From: Bradyrhizobium sp.
GTDB lineage: Bacteria > Pseudomonadota > Alphaproteobacteria > Rhizobiales > Xanthobacteraceae
DNA length: 27,165 bases
NCBI GenBank assembly: GCA_028290305.1
Contig: JAQGKC010000316.1
Location: forward strand, 1 to 27,165
Direction: 5' to 3'
Both the position numbers and the translations under genes were made by a program. Under the pieces are notes generated by a model. It was not told the DNA's origin. It saw only the letters and a list, made by a program, of their open reading frames with translations, and did no database searches. Numbering within the stretch: position 1 is the stretch's first letter; each line of letters begins with the position of its first letter. Shown in pieces: positions 7,469-15,570 of this stretch.

Positions 7469-9724
7469 ATGGGAAAAAGACTGATTCCTCCAGAGCCGGC
7501 GGAAGTCGGCGAGGTCATGCTTCGCGATGCGCTCGAAGAGCGCTATCTCGCTTATGCGCTCTCGACCATCATGCACCGTGCGCTACCGGACGCCCGCGAC
7601 GGCTTAAAGCCGGTGCATCGCCGCATCCTCTACGGCATGCGCCTGTTGCGGCTCGACCCCGGTACGCCGTTCAAGAAATCCGCCAAGATCGTCGGCGACG
7701 TGATGGGCTCGTTCCATCCGCATGGCGACCAGTCGATCTACGACGCGCTGGTACGGTTGGCGCAGGATTTCTCCTCGCGCTACCCCCTGGTCGACGGGCA
7801 GGGCAATTTCGGCAATATCGACGGCGATAATCCCGCCGCCTATCGCTACACCGAAGCGCGCATGACCGAGGTCGCGCGGCTGCTGCTCGAAGGGATCGAT
7901 GAGGACGGCGTCGAGTTCCGGGCCAATTATGACGGCCAGTCGTAAGAGCCGATCGTGCTGCCCGGCGGATTTCCAAATCTGCTCGCCAACGGCGCGCAGG
8001 GCATCGCAGTCGGCATGGCGACCTCGATCCCGCCGCACAACGTGGCCGAGCTTTGCGATGCCGCGCTACATCTGATCGACAAGCCCGACGCAAAGTCGAA
8101 GACACTGCTCCGATGGGTCAAGGGTCCGGATTTCCCGACCGGCGGCATCATCATCGATTCCAAGGAAAGCATCACCGAGGCTTACATGACCGGGCGCGGC
8201 TCGTTCCGCACCCGCGCCAAATGGAGCCAGGAAGAAGGCGCCCGCGGCACCTGGGTCGTGGTCATCACTGAAATTCCGTGGCTGGTGCAGAAGTCGCGGC
8301 TGGTCGAAAAAATCGCCGAACTGCTCAACGAGAAGAAGCTGCCGCTGGTTGGTGATGTCAGGGATGAATCGGCCGAAGACATCCGTCTCGTCATCGAGCC
8401 GAAATCCCGCGCGGTCGATCCTGAACTGCTGATGGAATCACTGTTTCGGTTGACCGAGCTGGAAAGCCGGATTCCACTGAATCTGAACGTGCTGGTGAAG
8501 GGCCGCATCCCCAAAGTGCTCGGCCTCGCCGAGTGCCTGCGCGAATGGCTCGACCACCTGCGCGACGTGCTGCTGCGCCGTTCGAATTACCGGAAAGAAC
8601 AGATCGAGCATCGGCTTGAGGTGCTCGGCGGTTACCTGATCGCCTATCTGAACATCGACAAGGTGATCAAGATCATCCGGTCGGAGGATGAGCCGAAGCC
8701 GGCGCTGATCAAGGCGTTCAAGCTGACGGAGATCCAGGCCGACGCCATCCTCAATATGCGCTTGCGTTCTCTGCGCAGGCTCGAGGAAATGGAGATCCGC
8801 ACCGAGGAAAAGAACCTTCGCAGCGAGCTGAAGGGCATCAAGGCCCTTCTTGGCTCTGAGGCCGAACAATGGTTCAAAGTCGGCGAACAGGTGCGCAAGG
8901 TGCGCGATATCTTCGGGCCGAAGACGCCGCTCGGCAAGCGCCGCACGCAATTCGCCGATGCGCCCGAGCACGATCTTGCCGCGATCGAGGAAGCGTTCGT
9001 TGAGCGTGAGCCGGTCACCGTGGTCATTTCGGACAAGGGCTGGGTGCGCACGCTGAAGGGCCATGTCGCCGATCTCTCCGGGCTGACCTTCAAGACCGAT
9101 GACCAGCTCGGCTCGGCGTTCTTCGCGGAGACCACCTCGAAGCTGCTGCTGTTCGCCACCAACGGCAGGTTCTATTCGCTCGACGTCGCCAAGCTGCCGG
9201 GCGGCCGCGGCCATGGCGAGCCGATCCGGATGTTCATCGACATGGAGCAGGACGCCGCCATCGTGTCGCTGTTCGTCAACAAGGGCGGACGCAAGTTCCT
9301 GGTGGCGAGCCATGAAGGGCAGGGCTTCATCGTCAACGAGGATGACTGCGTCGGCAATACCCGCAAGGGCAAGCAGGTTCTGAACGTCGAGATGCCGAAC
9401 GAAGCTCGCGCGTTGACGACAGTGGCCGGCGACACCGTTGCCGTCATCGGCGATAACCGCAAGATGCTGCTGTTTCCGATCGATCAGGTGCCGGAGATGG
9501 CGCGTGGTCGCGGCGTTCGCTTGCAGAAATACCGGGATGGTGGGCTTTCCGATATCGTGACGTTCGATGCCAAGGACGGCCTGACCTGGAAGGATTCCGC
9601 TGGCCGTGAATTCAGCGCGACGATGAAGGAACTTGCCGAGTGGCGCGGCAACCGCGCCGACGCCGGCCGCCTGCCGCCGAAAGGTTTTCCGAAATCGAAC
9701 AGGTTCGGACGCGGCGTGGAATAG
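7469..9724 (+). pseudogene. parC: DNA topoisomerase IV subunit A (parC) with an in-frame TAA
   Basis: ParC breaks and rejoins DNA so that ParE can decatenate daughter chromosomes. The N-terminal piece (7469-7945) has the 5Y-CAP region: [11 protein letters not shown], the QRDR stretch [17 protein letters not shown] and [10 protein letters not shown] with the active-site Tyr127. At 7943-7945 the frame reads GGC CAG TCG TAA GAG CCG, where relatives have Glu or another sense codon; GAA to TAA is a single change. The same frame then runs unbroken to 9724 through [20 protein letters not shown], the coiled-coil tower and the beta-pinwheel C-terminal domain. With the stop read as sense, the product is 751 aa, a normal length. 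Because ParC is normally essential and the rest is intact, an error or very recent mutation is more likely than an old pseudogene. At the quinolone-resistance position (Ser80 in E. coli) the residue is Gln88. Confidence 0.92.
7943..7945 (+). other. In-frame TAA stop inside parC
   Basis: Codon 159 of the parC frame. Conserved ParC sequence continues without a frame change on both sides ([13 protein letters not shown]). A GTG at 7955 could restart a 589-aa fragment lacking the catalytic tyrosine. Confidence 0.92.
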
Positions 9725-9731
9725 GTTTACA

Positions 9732-9761
9732 CCGCCGTCCCGGCATTCGCCGGGACGGCGG
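9732..9761 (+). terminator. Strong GC hairpin after parC
   Basis: Perfect 13-bp arms ccgccgtcccggc (9732-9744) and gccgggacggcgg (9749-9761) enclose a 4-base loop, 7 bp after the parC stop. There is no clear T-tract (atgttagg follows), but position and stability fit a transcription end or an mRNA 3' protective structure. Confidence 0.7.
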
Positions 9762-9847
9762 ATGTTAGGTGCTTCGCCGTAATAGTATTCGGCTTTTCAG
9801 GCGCGCTATAACAGCGGTCGAAATCAAACGACCCGCAACGAAGCGCC

Positions 9848-10783
9848 ATGGCTCATCACCACGATCATCACGACCATTCCCACGCGCACGGCCACGCCGG
9901 GCACAGCCACGCGCCGGACAATTTTGGGTTTGCGTTTTCCGTTGGCGTTGCGCTCAATACATTGATCGTCGGCGCGGAACTCGTGTTCGGCTACGCCGCG
10001 AACTCGCTGGCGCTGATCTCCGACGCCGTTCATAATTTCTCCGACGTGATCGCGCTGCTGCTCGCCTGGGGCGCGGCATGGCTCGCGCGCAAGCAGCCGA
10101 CGCAACAGCATACCTATGGCTATCGGCGGGCTTCGATCCTGGCAGCGCTCATCAATGCAGGCCTTCTGCTGATAGCGGTCGGCGGTATCGCGGTCGAAGC
10201 CGTCAACCGGATCCAAGAGCCCGCTGACGTGGCCGGCTGGACGGTGGTTCTGGTCGCGACGCTTGGCATCGTCGTGAACGGTGGGACGGCGCTGCTGTTC
10301 ATGCGCGGCCGTCATGGCGACCTGAATGTCCGCGGCGCATATCTGCACATGGTGTCGGACGCGGTCGTTTCCCTTGGCGTGGTGGTCGCCGCTTGCGTGA
10401 TCATGTTCACGGGATGGCTGTGGGTGGATCCGGCGATCAGCCTGTGCATCGCCGCCGTTGTGCTCGCGAGCGGATGGGGCCTTGCCCGGGACAGCGTCAA
10501 CCTCGCGCTCGATGGCGTGCCGAAGGGTATCGAGCTTGAGGAGGTGAATAGCTATCTCGGCCAACTCGAGGGCGTGATCGAAGTGCACGATCTGCACATC
10601 TGGGCCATGAGCACCCATGAAACGGCGCTCACGGCGCATCTGGTGTGTCCCGGCGGTTACGGCGATTCATTCCTCCACAGCGTCTGCGAAGAACTGTCGC
10701 ACCGGTTTAACATTCAGCACGCCACGCTTCAGATCGAGGCGGGCAGCGATGTGTGCAAGCTCGCGCCGGCGGAGGTCGTGTAA
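9848..10783 (+). CDS. Cation diffusion facilitator (CzcD/ZitB-type metal exporter)
   Basis: A 311-aa inner-membrane antiporter of the CDF family, which exports Zn2+, Co2+, Cd2+ or similar ions in exchange for protons. The N-terminus is extremely His-rich (11 His in the first 21 residues), typical of zinc-handling CDFs. Six membrane spans follow. Both intramembrane metal-site motifs are present: SDAVHNFSD in TM2 (Asp59, His62, Asp66) and HMVSDA in TM5 (His168, Asp172). A cytoplasmic C-terminal ferredoxin-like domain follows (EVHDLHIWAMSTHETALTAH). The exact metal cannot be read from the sequence. It stands alone after the parC hairpin, so it is probably a separate transcription unit. Confidence 0.93.
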   Translation: MAHHHDHHDHSHAHGHAGHSHAPDNFGFAFSVGVALNTLIVGAELVFGYAANSLALISDAVHNFSDVIALLLAWGAAWLARKQPTQQHTYGYRRASILAALINAGLLLIAVGGIAVEAVNRIQEPADVAGWTVVLVATLGIVVNGGTALLFMRGRHGDLNVRGAYLHMVSDAVVSLGVVVAACVIMFTGWLWVDPAISLCIAAVVLASGWGLARDSVNLALDGVPKGIELEEVNSYLGQLEGVIEVHDLHIWAMSTHETALTAHLVCPGGYGDSFLHSVCEELSHRFNIQHATLQIEAGSDVCKLAPAEVV

Positions 10784-10951
10784 CAGAGCGGGAGCCGTAA
10801 TCCGATCCGCGCCATTGGTGCGATTTGCCGCGATACTTCACGCAATCGGGATACGTCACGCGATGCGTCGTCTGGATTGGGTTGGAGCAATGAAGTAGCG
10901 TCCAGCGCATCGGCCCGAAGTTTAAAGGCTCATCTGCGGTGGAGGAATCAC

Positions 10952-11782
10952 GTGAACCGAATAAGCGGTCTCGTAGCAGTGCTGTTGTCGGTAGCGTTGC
11001 CGGCCGGTTTCGGTCACGCGCAATCGGGCGAACCCGGCATCGAAAAACTTTATATTCTCAATTGCGGTGAAGGCGTCGCTGGCGATATTTCGCACTGGTC
11101 ACCTGGTGTCGACGAAGGCAAGTCGATGGACTTCGTCGACAATTGCTATCTTATCAAGCACGCGCGGGGCTGGTTCCTGTGGGACACCGGTATCCCCGAT
11201 GCGGTGGCTGCCATGCCAAACGGGCTTGCGCCAGCCGATCCCAAGGCCATTTCCTGGCGTCGCCCAAAGACGTTGGCGGCCCAGCTTGATCAGCTTGGGG
11301 TCAAGCCTTCCGACGTCAAAGCCATGGCTGTTTCGCACACCCACCCCGACCATATCGGCAATGTCGAGATGTTTCCCACGGCCATGCTCTATGTACAGAA
11401 GGCCGAATACGACTGGCCCGGCGTCAACAACGAACCCCGCTTCAAGCCGGGGCACCCGGTCACAAAGCTGGAAGGCGACCGTGACGTCTTTGGCGATGGC
11501 AGTTTGACCCTCTTGTCGACGCCGGGACATACGCCGGGTCATCAGTCATTGTTGGTGAAACTGCCTCATACCGGCGCGATCGTTCTTTCCGGTGACGCTG
11601 TCCATTTTAAAAGCAATTGGGACAACCGCGGAGTCCCAGTCAACAACTTCAGCAAGGAACAGACACTGGCTTCCATGCAAAAGATATCGGAGACCCTGAC
11701 GAAAGAAAAAGCGCAGCTATGGATCAATCACGACAAGGCGCAGCGCGATAGCCTCAAGATGTCGCCTGAGTTCTACGACTGA
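10952..11782 (+). CDS. Exported metallo-beta-lactamase-fold hydrolase (AHL-lactonase-like)
   Basis: From GTG 10952, preceded by a good ribosome site (ggtggagg, 6-8 bp upstream), the 276-aa protein starts with a Sec signal peptide (positive MNRIS, hydrophobic GLVAVLLSVALPAGF, likely cleavage after GHA at about residue 23). The mature part has the binuclear-zinc motif HTHPDH (His129, His131, Asp133, His134), the GHTPGH box (192-197), SGDAVHF (Asp215) and a late NH (His260). This set and the length resemble N-acyl homoserine lactone lactonases of the AiiA/AttM group. The substrate is not proven; related folds hydrolyse other lactones and esters. The frame opens earlier at 10877 without a signal-like start, so I prefer the GTG. 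It converges on the RidA-family gene with a 15-bp gap. Confidence 0.85.
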   Translation: MNRISGLVAVLLSVALPAGFGHAQSGEPGIEKLYILNCGEGVAGDISHWSPGVDEGKSMDFVDNCYLIKHARGWFLWDTGIPDAVAAMPNGLAPADPKAISWRRPKTLAAQLDQLGVKPSDVKAMAVSHTHPDHIGNVEMFPTAMLYVQKAEYDWPGVNNEPRFKPGHPVTKLEGDRDVFGDGSLTLLSTPGHTPGHQSLLVKLPHTGAIVLSGDAVHFKSNWDNRGVPVNNFSKEQTLASMQKISETLTKEKAQLWINHDKAQRDSLKMSPEFYD

Positions 11783-11797
11783 CAATGCTGACGGACA

Positions 11798-12214
11798 TCA
11801 CGCCGCCGCGATGGCCTCGATCTCGATCATGAAATCCGGACCATACAGTTTCGATACCTCGACCAGCGTCACCGCGGGCGCCGCCGGCGGCGTGACCGAC
11901 GCAAAGAAGCGGTTGCGCGCCTCGCGATAGCGCCCGAGATTGTCCATGTCGGTAAGGAACACCGTCAGCTTCACCAGATTGGTTGCCGTGCATCCGCTCG
12001 CCTGCAGGGCCACGGCGAGATTGCGAAACACCTGATCTGCCTGCGCGGCGAAATCATTCTTGCCAATCAGATTGCCGTTGCAATCGAGCGCGGTCTGGCC
12101 GGCAATGAAGATAATGCGGCCGGCGCTGACGTCGACAATCTGGGAATAGCCGGGCGGTGTGCCGAGTTCAGGCGGATTGATGCGGGTAATTGAAGGCGTG
12201 GCGTCGCGTGTCAT
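11798..12214 (-). CDS. RidA/YjgF-family protein lacking the usual arginine
   Basis: A 138-aa protein of the Rid superfamily. Canonical RidA hydrolyses reactive 2-aminoacrylate and other imines released by PLP enzymes. Family features are visible: IIFIAGQTALDCNGNLIGKNDFAAQADQVFRNL, LVKLTVFLTDMDNLGRYREARNRFF and the terminal IEIEAIA. In the catalytic strand, where active RidA has P-A-R-S-x-V-E-V, this protein reads PAVTLVEV, so the substrate-anchoring Arg (Arg105 in the archetype) appears to be Val. It therefore probably belongs to a Rid subgroup without 2-aminoacrylate deaminase activity. It lies 37 bp after a small membrane-protein gene on the same strand. Confidence 0.9.
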   Translation of the reverse strand: MTRDATPSITRINPPELGTPPGYSQIVDVSAGRIIFIAGQTALDCNGNLIGKNDFAAQADQVFRNLAVALQASGCTATNLVKLTVFLTDMDNLGRYREARNRFFASVTPPAAPAVTLVEVSKLYGPDFMIEIEAIAAA

Positions 12215-12251
12215 CCCTGCAATCCCCGTTGATACTGAATTTTCGAAAATT

Positions 12252-12443
12252 TCAGTTGCGCGGTGCGGACATCGGCGGCGGACCCATGCCGATCGACTTC
12301 TTGGGTTTCAGGGTCCCGACGTAGAACGACAATCCAGCGACCAGAAAAAGACAGACGAGATACACCGCATAGGATTGCGGTGGCGTGATCGCCCACTGCA
12401 CAAAACCTTTATTCGCCGCTGCCGGACCGTTTTCCTTTTCCAT
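12252..12443 (-). CDS. Small single-pass membrane protein, function unknown
   Basis: I do not recognise this 63-aa product. It has a charged N-terminus (MEKENGPAAANKGF), one transmembrane stretch (about 24-43, YAVYLVCLFLVAGLSFYVG) and a short basic, Pro-rich tail (LKPKKSIGMGPPPM). This one-helix layout is plausible for a genuine small protein. No strong ribosome site is visible upstream, and the start could be elsewhere in the frame. It sits between the MFS gene of the arsR1 arm and the RidA gene, on the same strand as both. Confidence 0.5.
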   Translation of the reverse strand: MEKENGPAAANKGFVQWAITPPQSYAVYLVCLFLVAGLSFYVGTLKPKKSIGMGPPPMSAPRN

Positions 12444-12536
12444 GCGGTGGTTTTGCTTGAAACGGACCGGAATTGGAAGGGCAAATCTATCGGGTCATGC
12501 CAGATGGATAGTGACGCCGCGCCGCACATTTGCGGG

Positions 12537-13694
12537 TCATGGCGCGGCCGGCTGCTGCCGCAGCAGGAATAGAGCCAGCAGGGCCGCGAGACTGAGGGCG
12601 GACGAGACCATCAGCACGCGGCTTCCCATCGTGTCGACCAGCAAGCCGAACACCAACGGCGCGGCAGCCTGCGCCATCCGTGCCGGCGCGCCGATGATGC
12701 CGAGGCGATAGCCGTAGTTCTCCGGACCGAAGATCGCCAGCGGCAGCGTGCCGCGCGCAATGGTGAGGATGCCGTTGCCGGCGCCATGAAAGATCGCAAA
12801 CGTGCTTGCTGCCGCTCCGCCCACGAGCACGAGGATGGCGGCGCCGATGGGATGCGTCAGACATGCCAGCCGGGTCGACACGATGGGATGATAGCGGCTC
12901 AGGAAATTTGCCTCGATGATACGGGCAAACACTTGCGCAGGGCCGACTAGCGCGCCGGCCGATACCGCCTGCAGAGGTGTCGCTCCCGCGGCTTCCAGAA
13001 TGCGGGGCAGGTGTGCTGCCATCGCCCCGGTGACGCTCCAGGCCGCCGCGAAGGCGAAAGCCAGCAGGATCATGGTTCGATCGATCGGGATGTGAGGCTT
13101 GATGGATGTCGTCACCGCCGCCTTTGCGCCTTTTACAGCCGGCAGCATGAAAAAGTTGAGCGGCAGGCCGAGCAGGATATGGGCCGCCGCCCAGGCAAGG
13201 CAGGTGTCGCGCCAGCCGATGGTTTCCAGTCCCCAGGCGGTCAACGGCCAACCGACGGTGCTCGCAAAGCCCGCGATCAGCGTGATGCCCGTGATCGACC
13301 GGCGTGCGGTCTCGCCATAGATGCGCCCCAGGGTGCCAAAGGCAGCATCGTAGAGGCCAAATCCCATCCCGATGCCCAGCAGAAGCCAGGCGACAACCAG
13401 CATCGGGATTGAATAGGTGCAGCCGAGCAGCGCCAGTCCCGCGGCGAGCGTCAAATTGGAAATCGACAGCACCGACCGGCCGCCGACCAGATCGATCTGG
13501 CGGCCGACGCGCGGGCCGAGCACGGCCGATATCACCAGCGACGCGGAGAAGGCGGCAAATATCCAGTTGCTGGAGACGCCGAGATCGTGCGCGATCGGAT
13601 CGGCCAAAATCGCCGGCAAATAGTAGCTCGAAGCCCATGCCAGCGTCTGCGTTGTGCCGAGTGCCAGAATGATGTGAAGCTGGCGTCCGCTCAT
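12537..13694 (-). CDS. MFS efflux transporter of the arsR1 operon
   Basis: A 385-aa, 12-span major facilitator superfamily protein (MSGRQLHIILALGTTQTLAWASSYY... to ...LALFLLRQQ). The MFS loop between TM2 and TM3 is degenerate (GPRVGRQIDLVGGRSVL). It starts 32 bp after the FAD oxidoreductase stop, in the same direction and downstream of arsR1. This makes an exporter of arsenite, antimonite or an organoarsenical the simplest guess, comparable in role to the MFS exporters ArsK and ArsJ. I cannot tell from sequence alone whether it belongs to either family. No ArsB or Acr3 pump is present here, so this could be the main efflux route of the arm. Confidence 0.85.
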   Translation of the reverse strand: MSGRQLHIILALGTTQTLAWASSYYLPAILADPIAHDLGVSSNWIFAAFSASLVISAVLGPRVGRQIDLVGGRSVLSISNLTLAAGLALLGCTYSIPMLVVAWLLLGIGMGFGLYDAAFGTLGRIYGETARRSITGITLIAGFASTVGWPLTAWGLETIGWRDTCLAWAAAHILLGLPLNFFMLPAVKGAKAAVTTSIKPHIPIDRTMILLAFAFAAAWSVTGAMAAHLPRILEAAGATPLQAVSAGALVGPAQVFARIIEANFLSRYHPIVSTRLACLTHPIGAAILVLVGGAAASTFAIFHGAGNGILTIARGTLPLAIFGPENYGYRLGIIGAPARMAQAAAPLVFGLLVDTMGSRVLMVSSALSLAALLALFLLRQQPAAP

Positions 13695-13726
13695 GGCTTA
13701 GACGCCATCTTTATTCCTTGCCGGCG

Positions 13727-15088
13727 TTATCCGCATTCGCATCCGGTTTTGCCTTCTTGTCCGGCATTTGCATCCGCCGCGCAGCAGGCGTCAACATCCG
13801 ATAGTGCCGGTCCACGGCAGCACCCACCCGCGTCGGGCGCGGCCGATCGATTGCAAACGCCGGTTTCGGGCAGCACCAGGTCGACGCGTTCCGCGGCCTC
13901 GCGATCGCCGGCGAGATCGGCAGCAATCGAGCGGACCTGTTCGTAGCCGGCGATCATCAGAAAGGTCGGCGCGCGTCCATAGGACTTCATGCCCGCAAAA
14001 TAGAAGCCCGGCTCATCCTGGGCCAACTCCCGCGCGCCATGCGGCCGTACGGTGCCGCAGCTGTGTTCGTTCGGATCGATCAACGGCGCCAACGCTACCG
14101 GGCATTCAATGGCCGGATCGAGCTGAATGCGAAGTTCGCGCACGAAATCCAGATCCGGCCGGAAGCCCGTCGCCACGATCAGTTCGTCGACAACCACTTG
14201 ACGCCCGCAACAACCAGCTTCTGCACCGACGACGAGGCGAGGGCCGTCAGCAGTCAGTTGCGAAACGCGAAATTCACTTTCCACTTTTATCTGGCCCGCC
14301 GTCACCAGCGCGGCGAATGCCGTACCAAGCTCACCGCGGGCGGCGAGCTTGTCGTTTGCACCACCGCCGAAAGCCTTCGCTGGATCATTGCCCCGAAATA
14401 GCCAGACCGGCTTGGTTTCCGGCGCTTGCGCCGAAAGTTGCGCGAGATCGGTAAGGGTGCCGATTGCAGAATGTCCCGCACCCAGCACCGCGACCGTTTT
14501 GTTCGCATAGCGCGCGCGGTCTTTTCCAAGCACATCCGGCATCCCGTAAGCGATCCTGTCCGCCGCCTGGGTTTCGCCCATCGCGCTGAGGCCATTTGCG
14601 CCCGCCGGATTTGGAGAATGCCAGGTGCCGGATGCGTCGATGACGGCATCGGCCCTTACAATTTTCGGGCCTTGCCCGTTTTGATAGCGAATTTCAAACG
14701 GCGCGGTTTCCCGGCCCTTGGTCTTGAGCTTGTCGAATCCGACACGGCTGATACCGGTGACGCGACTCGATGTGTGGATGTACGTCCCGAGAACGGTTTT
14801 GGTTGCCAGCGGTTCGAGATAGCGCTCAAGCAATTCGGCGCCGGTCGGATAGCGGTCGGGCTCGGGTGAGTTCCAGCCTGTTGCGGCGAGCAGGCGTGCC
14901 GCCGCGCGATCGATGTTGTATTCCCATGGCGAGAACAGTTGAACATGACCCCATTGGCGCACCGCGTGCCCGACACTGCCGCCAGCTTCCAGCACGACCG
15001 GTTTCAGGCCTTGTTCCAGAACATGCGCGGCTGCGGCAAGACCAACCGGGCCTGCCCCGACAATCGCGACCGTCTTTGCTTCACTCAT
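13727..15088 (-). CDS. FAD/NAD(P)-dependent oxidoreductase with Cys-rich tail, arsenic-cluster (ArsO-like)
   Basis: From ATG 15088 the product is 453 aa. It has an FAD-binding Rossmann motif VGAGPVGLAAAAHV (10-23) and a second dinucleotide motif VLGAGHSAIGTL (201-212), as in flavin-containing monooxygenases and pyridine-nucleotide disulfide-type oxidoreductases. A late ATGF motif is also present (VDELIVATGFRPD). The last 42 residues (412-453) are unusual. They hold seven cysteines, as C (412), CC (423-424), CC (435-436) and C-x-C (450, 452), in a Gly/Ala-rich linker, which looks like a soft-metal or arsenite-binding tail. The gene lies between arsR1 and the MFS exporter. Flavoproteins called ArsO occur in ars clusters, but the reaction is not established here. 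A longer frame to 15175 exists; the ATG chosen sits directly before the FAD motif. Confidence 0.88.
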   Translation of the reverse strand: MSEAKTVAIVGAGPVGLAAAAHVLEQGLKPVVLEAGGSVGHAVRQWGHVQLFSPWEYNIDRAAARLLAATGWNSPEPDRYPTGAELLERYLEPLATKTVLGTYIHTSSRVTGISRVGFDKLKTKGRETAPFEIRYQNGQGPKIVRADAVIDASGTWHSPNPAGANGLSAMGETQAADRIAYGMPDVLGKDRARYANKTVAVLGAGHSAIGTLTDLAQLSAQAPETKPVWLFRGNDPAKAFGGGANDKLAARGELGTAFAALVTAGQIKVESEFRVSQLTADGPRLVVGAEAGCCGRQVVVDELIVATGFRPDLDFVRELRIQLDPAIECPVALAPLIDPNEHSCGTVRPHGARELAQDEPGFYFAGMKSYGRAPTFLMIAGYEQVRSIAADLAGDREAAERVDLVLPETGVCNRSAAPDAGGCCRGPALSDVDACCAADANAGQEGKTGCECG

Positions 15089-15103
15089 GGCATTCTCCGA
15101 TCG

Positions 15104-15121
15104 AACTAGAAATATCGAAAT
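15104..15121 (-). promoter_or_regulatory. Candidate ArsR operator upstream of the FAD oxidoreductase
   Basis: Read on the minus strand: ATTTCGATATTTCTAGTT. It contains the word ATTTCGATA also found upstream of arsR1 and the multicopper oxidase, in the same orientation. It lies 16-33 bp before the ATG, in the 49-bp gap after arsR1, so the oxidoreductase may have its own regulated promoter. Confidence 0.5.
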
Positions 15122-15137
15122 TATCGGCCGATCGAAG

Positions 15138-15455
15138 CTATGCCGCCGTCTTTGCGTCTTTGTCCTCGGTAACATCGGCGCAACATTCAGCGACCAGAAA
15201 GTCCACCAGCCCCTGCATCACTTCGTAGTTGGCGTGACACACGAGCGTGGTTGCATCGCGCACCTGACGGACGAGGCCCACCACAACCAAAGCCTTGATG
15301 TGGTGGGAGAGGGTTGACGGCGCGATCTTCAACTTGTCTTGCAAGCGGCCGACAGGCAGCCCGGCGGCTCCAGCGCGAATAAGGGTGCGGTAGATCTTGA
15401 GCCGGGTGGGATTGCCCAGGGCTTCGAGATGTGCGGCGGCGTCGTCCAGTTTCAT
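15138..15455 (-). CDS. arsR: ArsR/SmtB-family metalloregulator (first copy)
   Basis: A 105-aa winged-helix repressor. The ArsR helix-turn-helix is evident (LGNPTRLKIYRTL, then LKIAPSTLSHHIKALVVVGLV), followed by a beta-wing (RQVRDATTLVCHANYEV). The classical ELCVCDL-type arsenic site in the recognition region is absent. Instead Cys73 and the pair Cys91-Cys92 (AECCADV) could form a C-terminal arsenite site. This family leaves DNA when arsenite or antimonite binds. It is the first gene of the minus arm, followed by the FAD oxidoreductase and the MFS gene, and is divergent from a second arsR 115 bp away. Confidence 0.92.
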   Translation of the reverse strand: MKLDDAAAHLEALGNPTRLKIYRTLIRAGAAGLPVGRLQDKLKIAPSTLSHHIKALVVVGLVRQVRDATTLVCHANYEVMQGLVDFLVAECCADVTEDKDAKTAA

Positions 15456-15494
15456 GCCATCATTCTTTCAGGCGCAGTCGTCGCCGTCAACCGT

Positions 15495-15514
15495 ATTTCT
15501 AGTATTATCGAAAT
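15495..15514 (-). promoter_or_regulatory. Candidate ArsR1 operator in the divergent arsR1/arsR2 region
   Basis: Minus strand: ATTTCGATAATACTAGAAAT, an imperfect palindrome with outer arms ATTTC and GAAAT. It lies 40-59 bp upstream of arsR1. It shares ATTTCGATA with the sites before the FAD oxidoreductase and the multicopper oxidase. Autoregulation by ArsR1 is the simplest reading. Confidence 0.55.
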
Positions 15515-15548
15515 AACAAGCCGTCCTGACCCAGCTTGACGAAGCACA

Positions 15549-15570
15549 ATATATCGATATATCCAGATAT
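15549..15570 (+). promoter_or_regulatory. Candidate ArsR2 operator abutting the arsR2 start
   Basis: Perfect palindrome ATATATCGATATAT (15549-15562), followed by a further agatat half-site up to the arsR2 ATG. AT-rich ATAT...ATAT palindromes are typical of ArsR-family operators. The word differs from the ATTTCGATA sites, which suggests that the two regulators have separate specificities. Confidence 0.55.
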
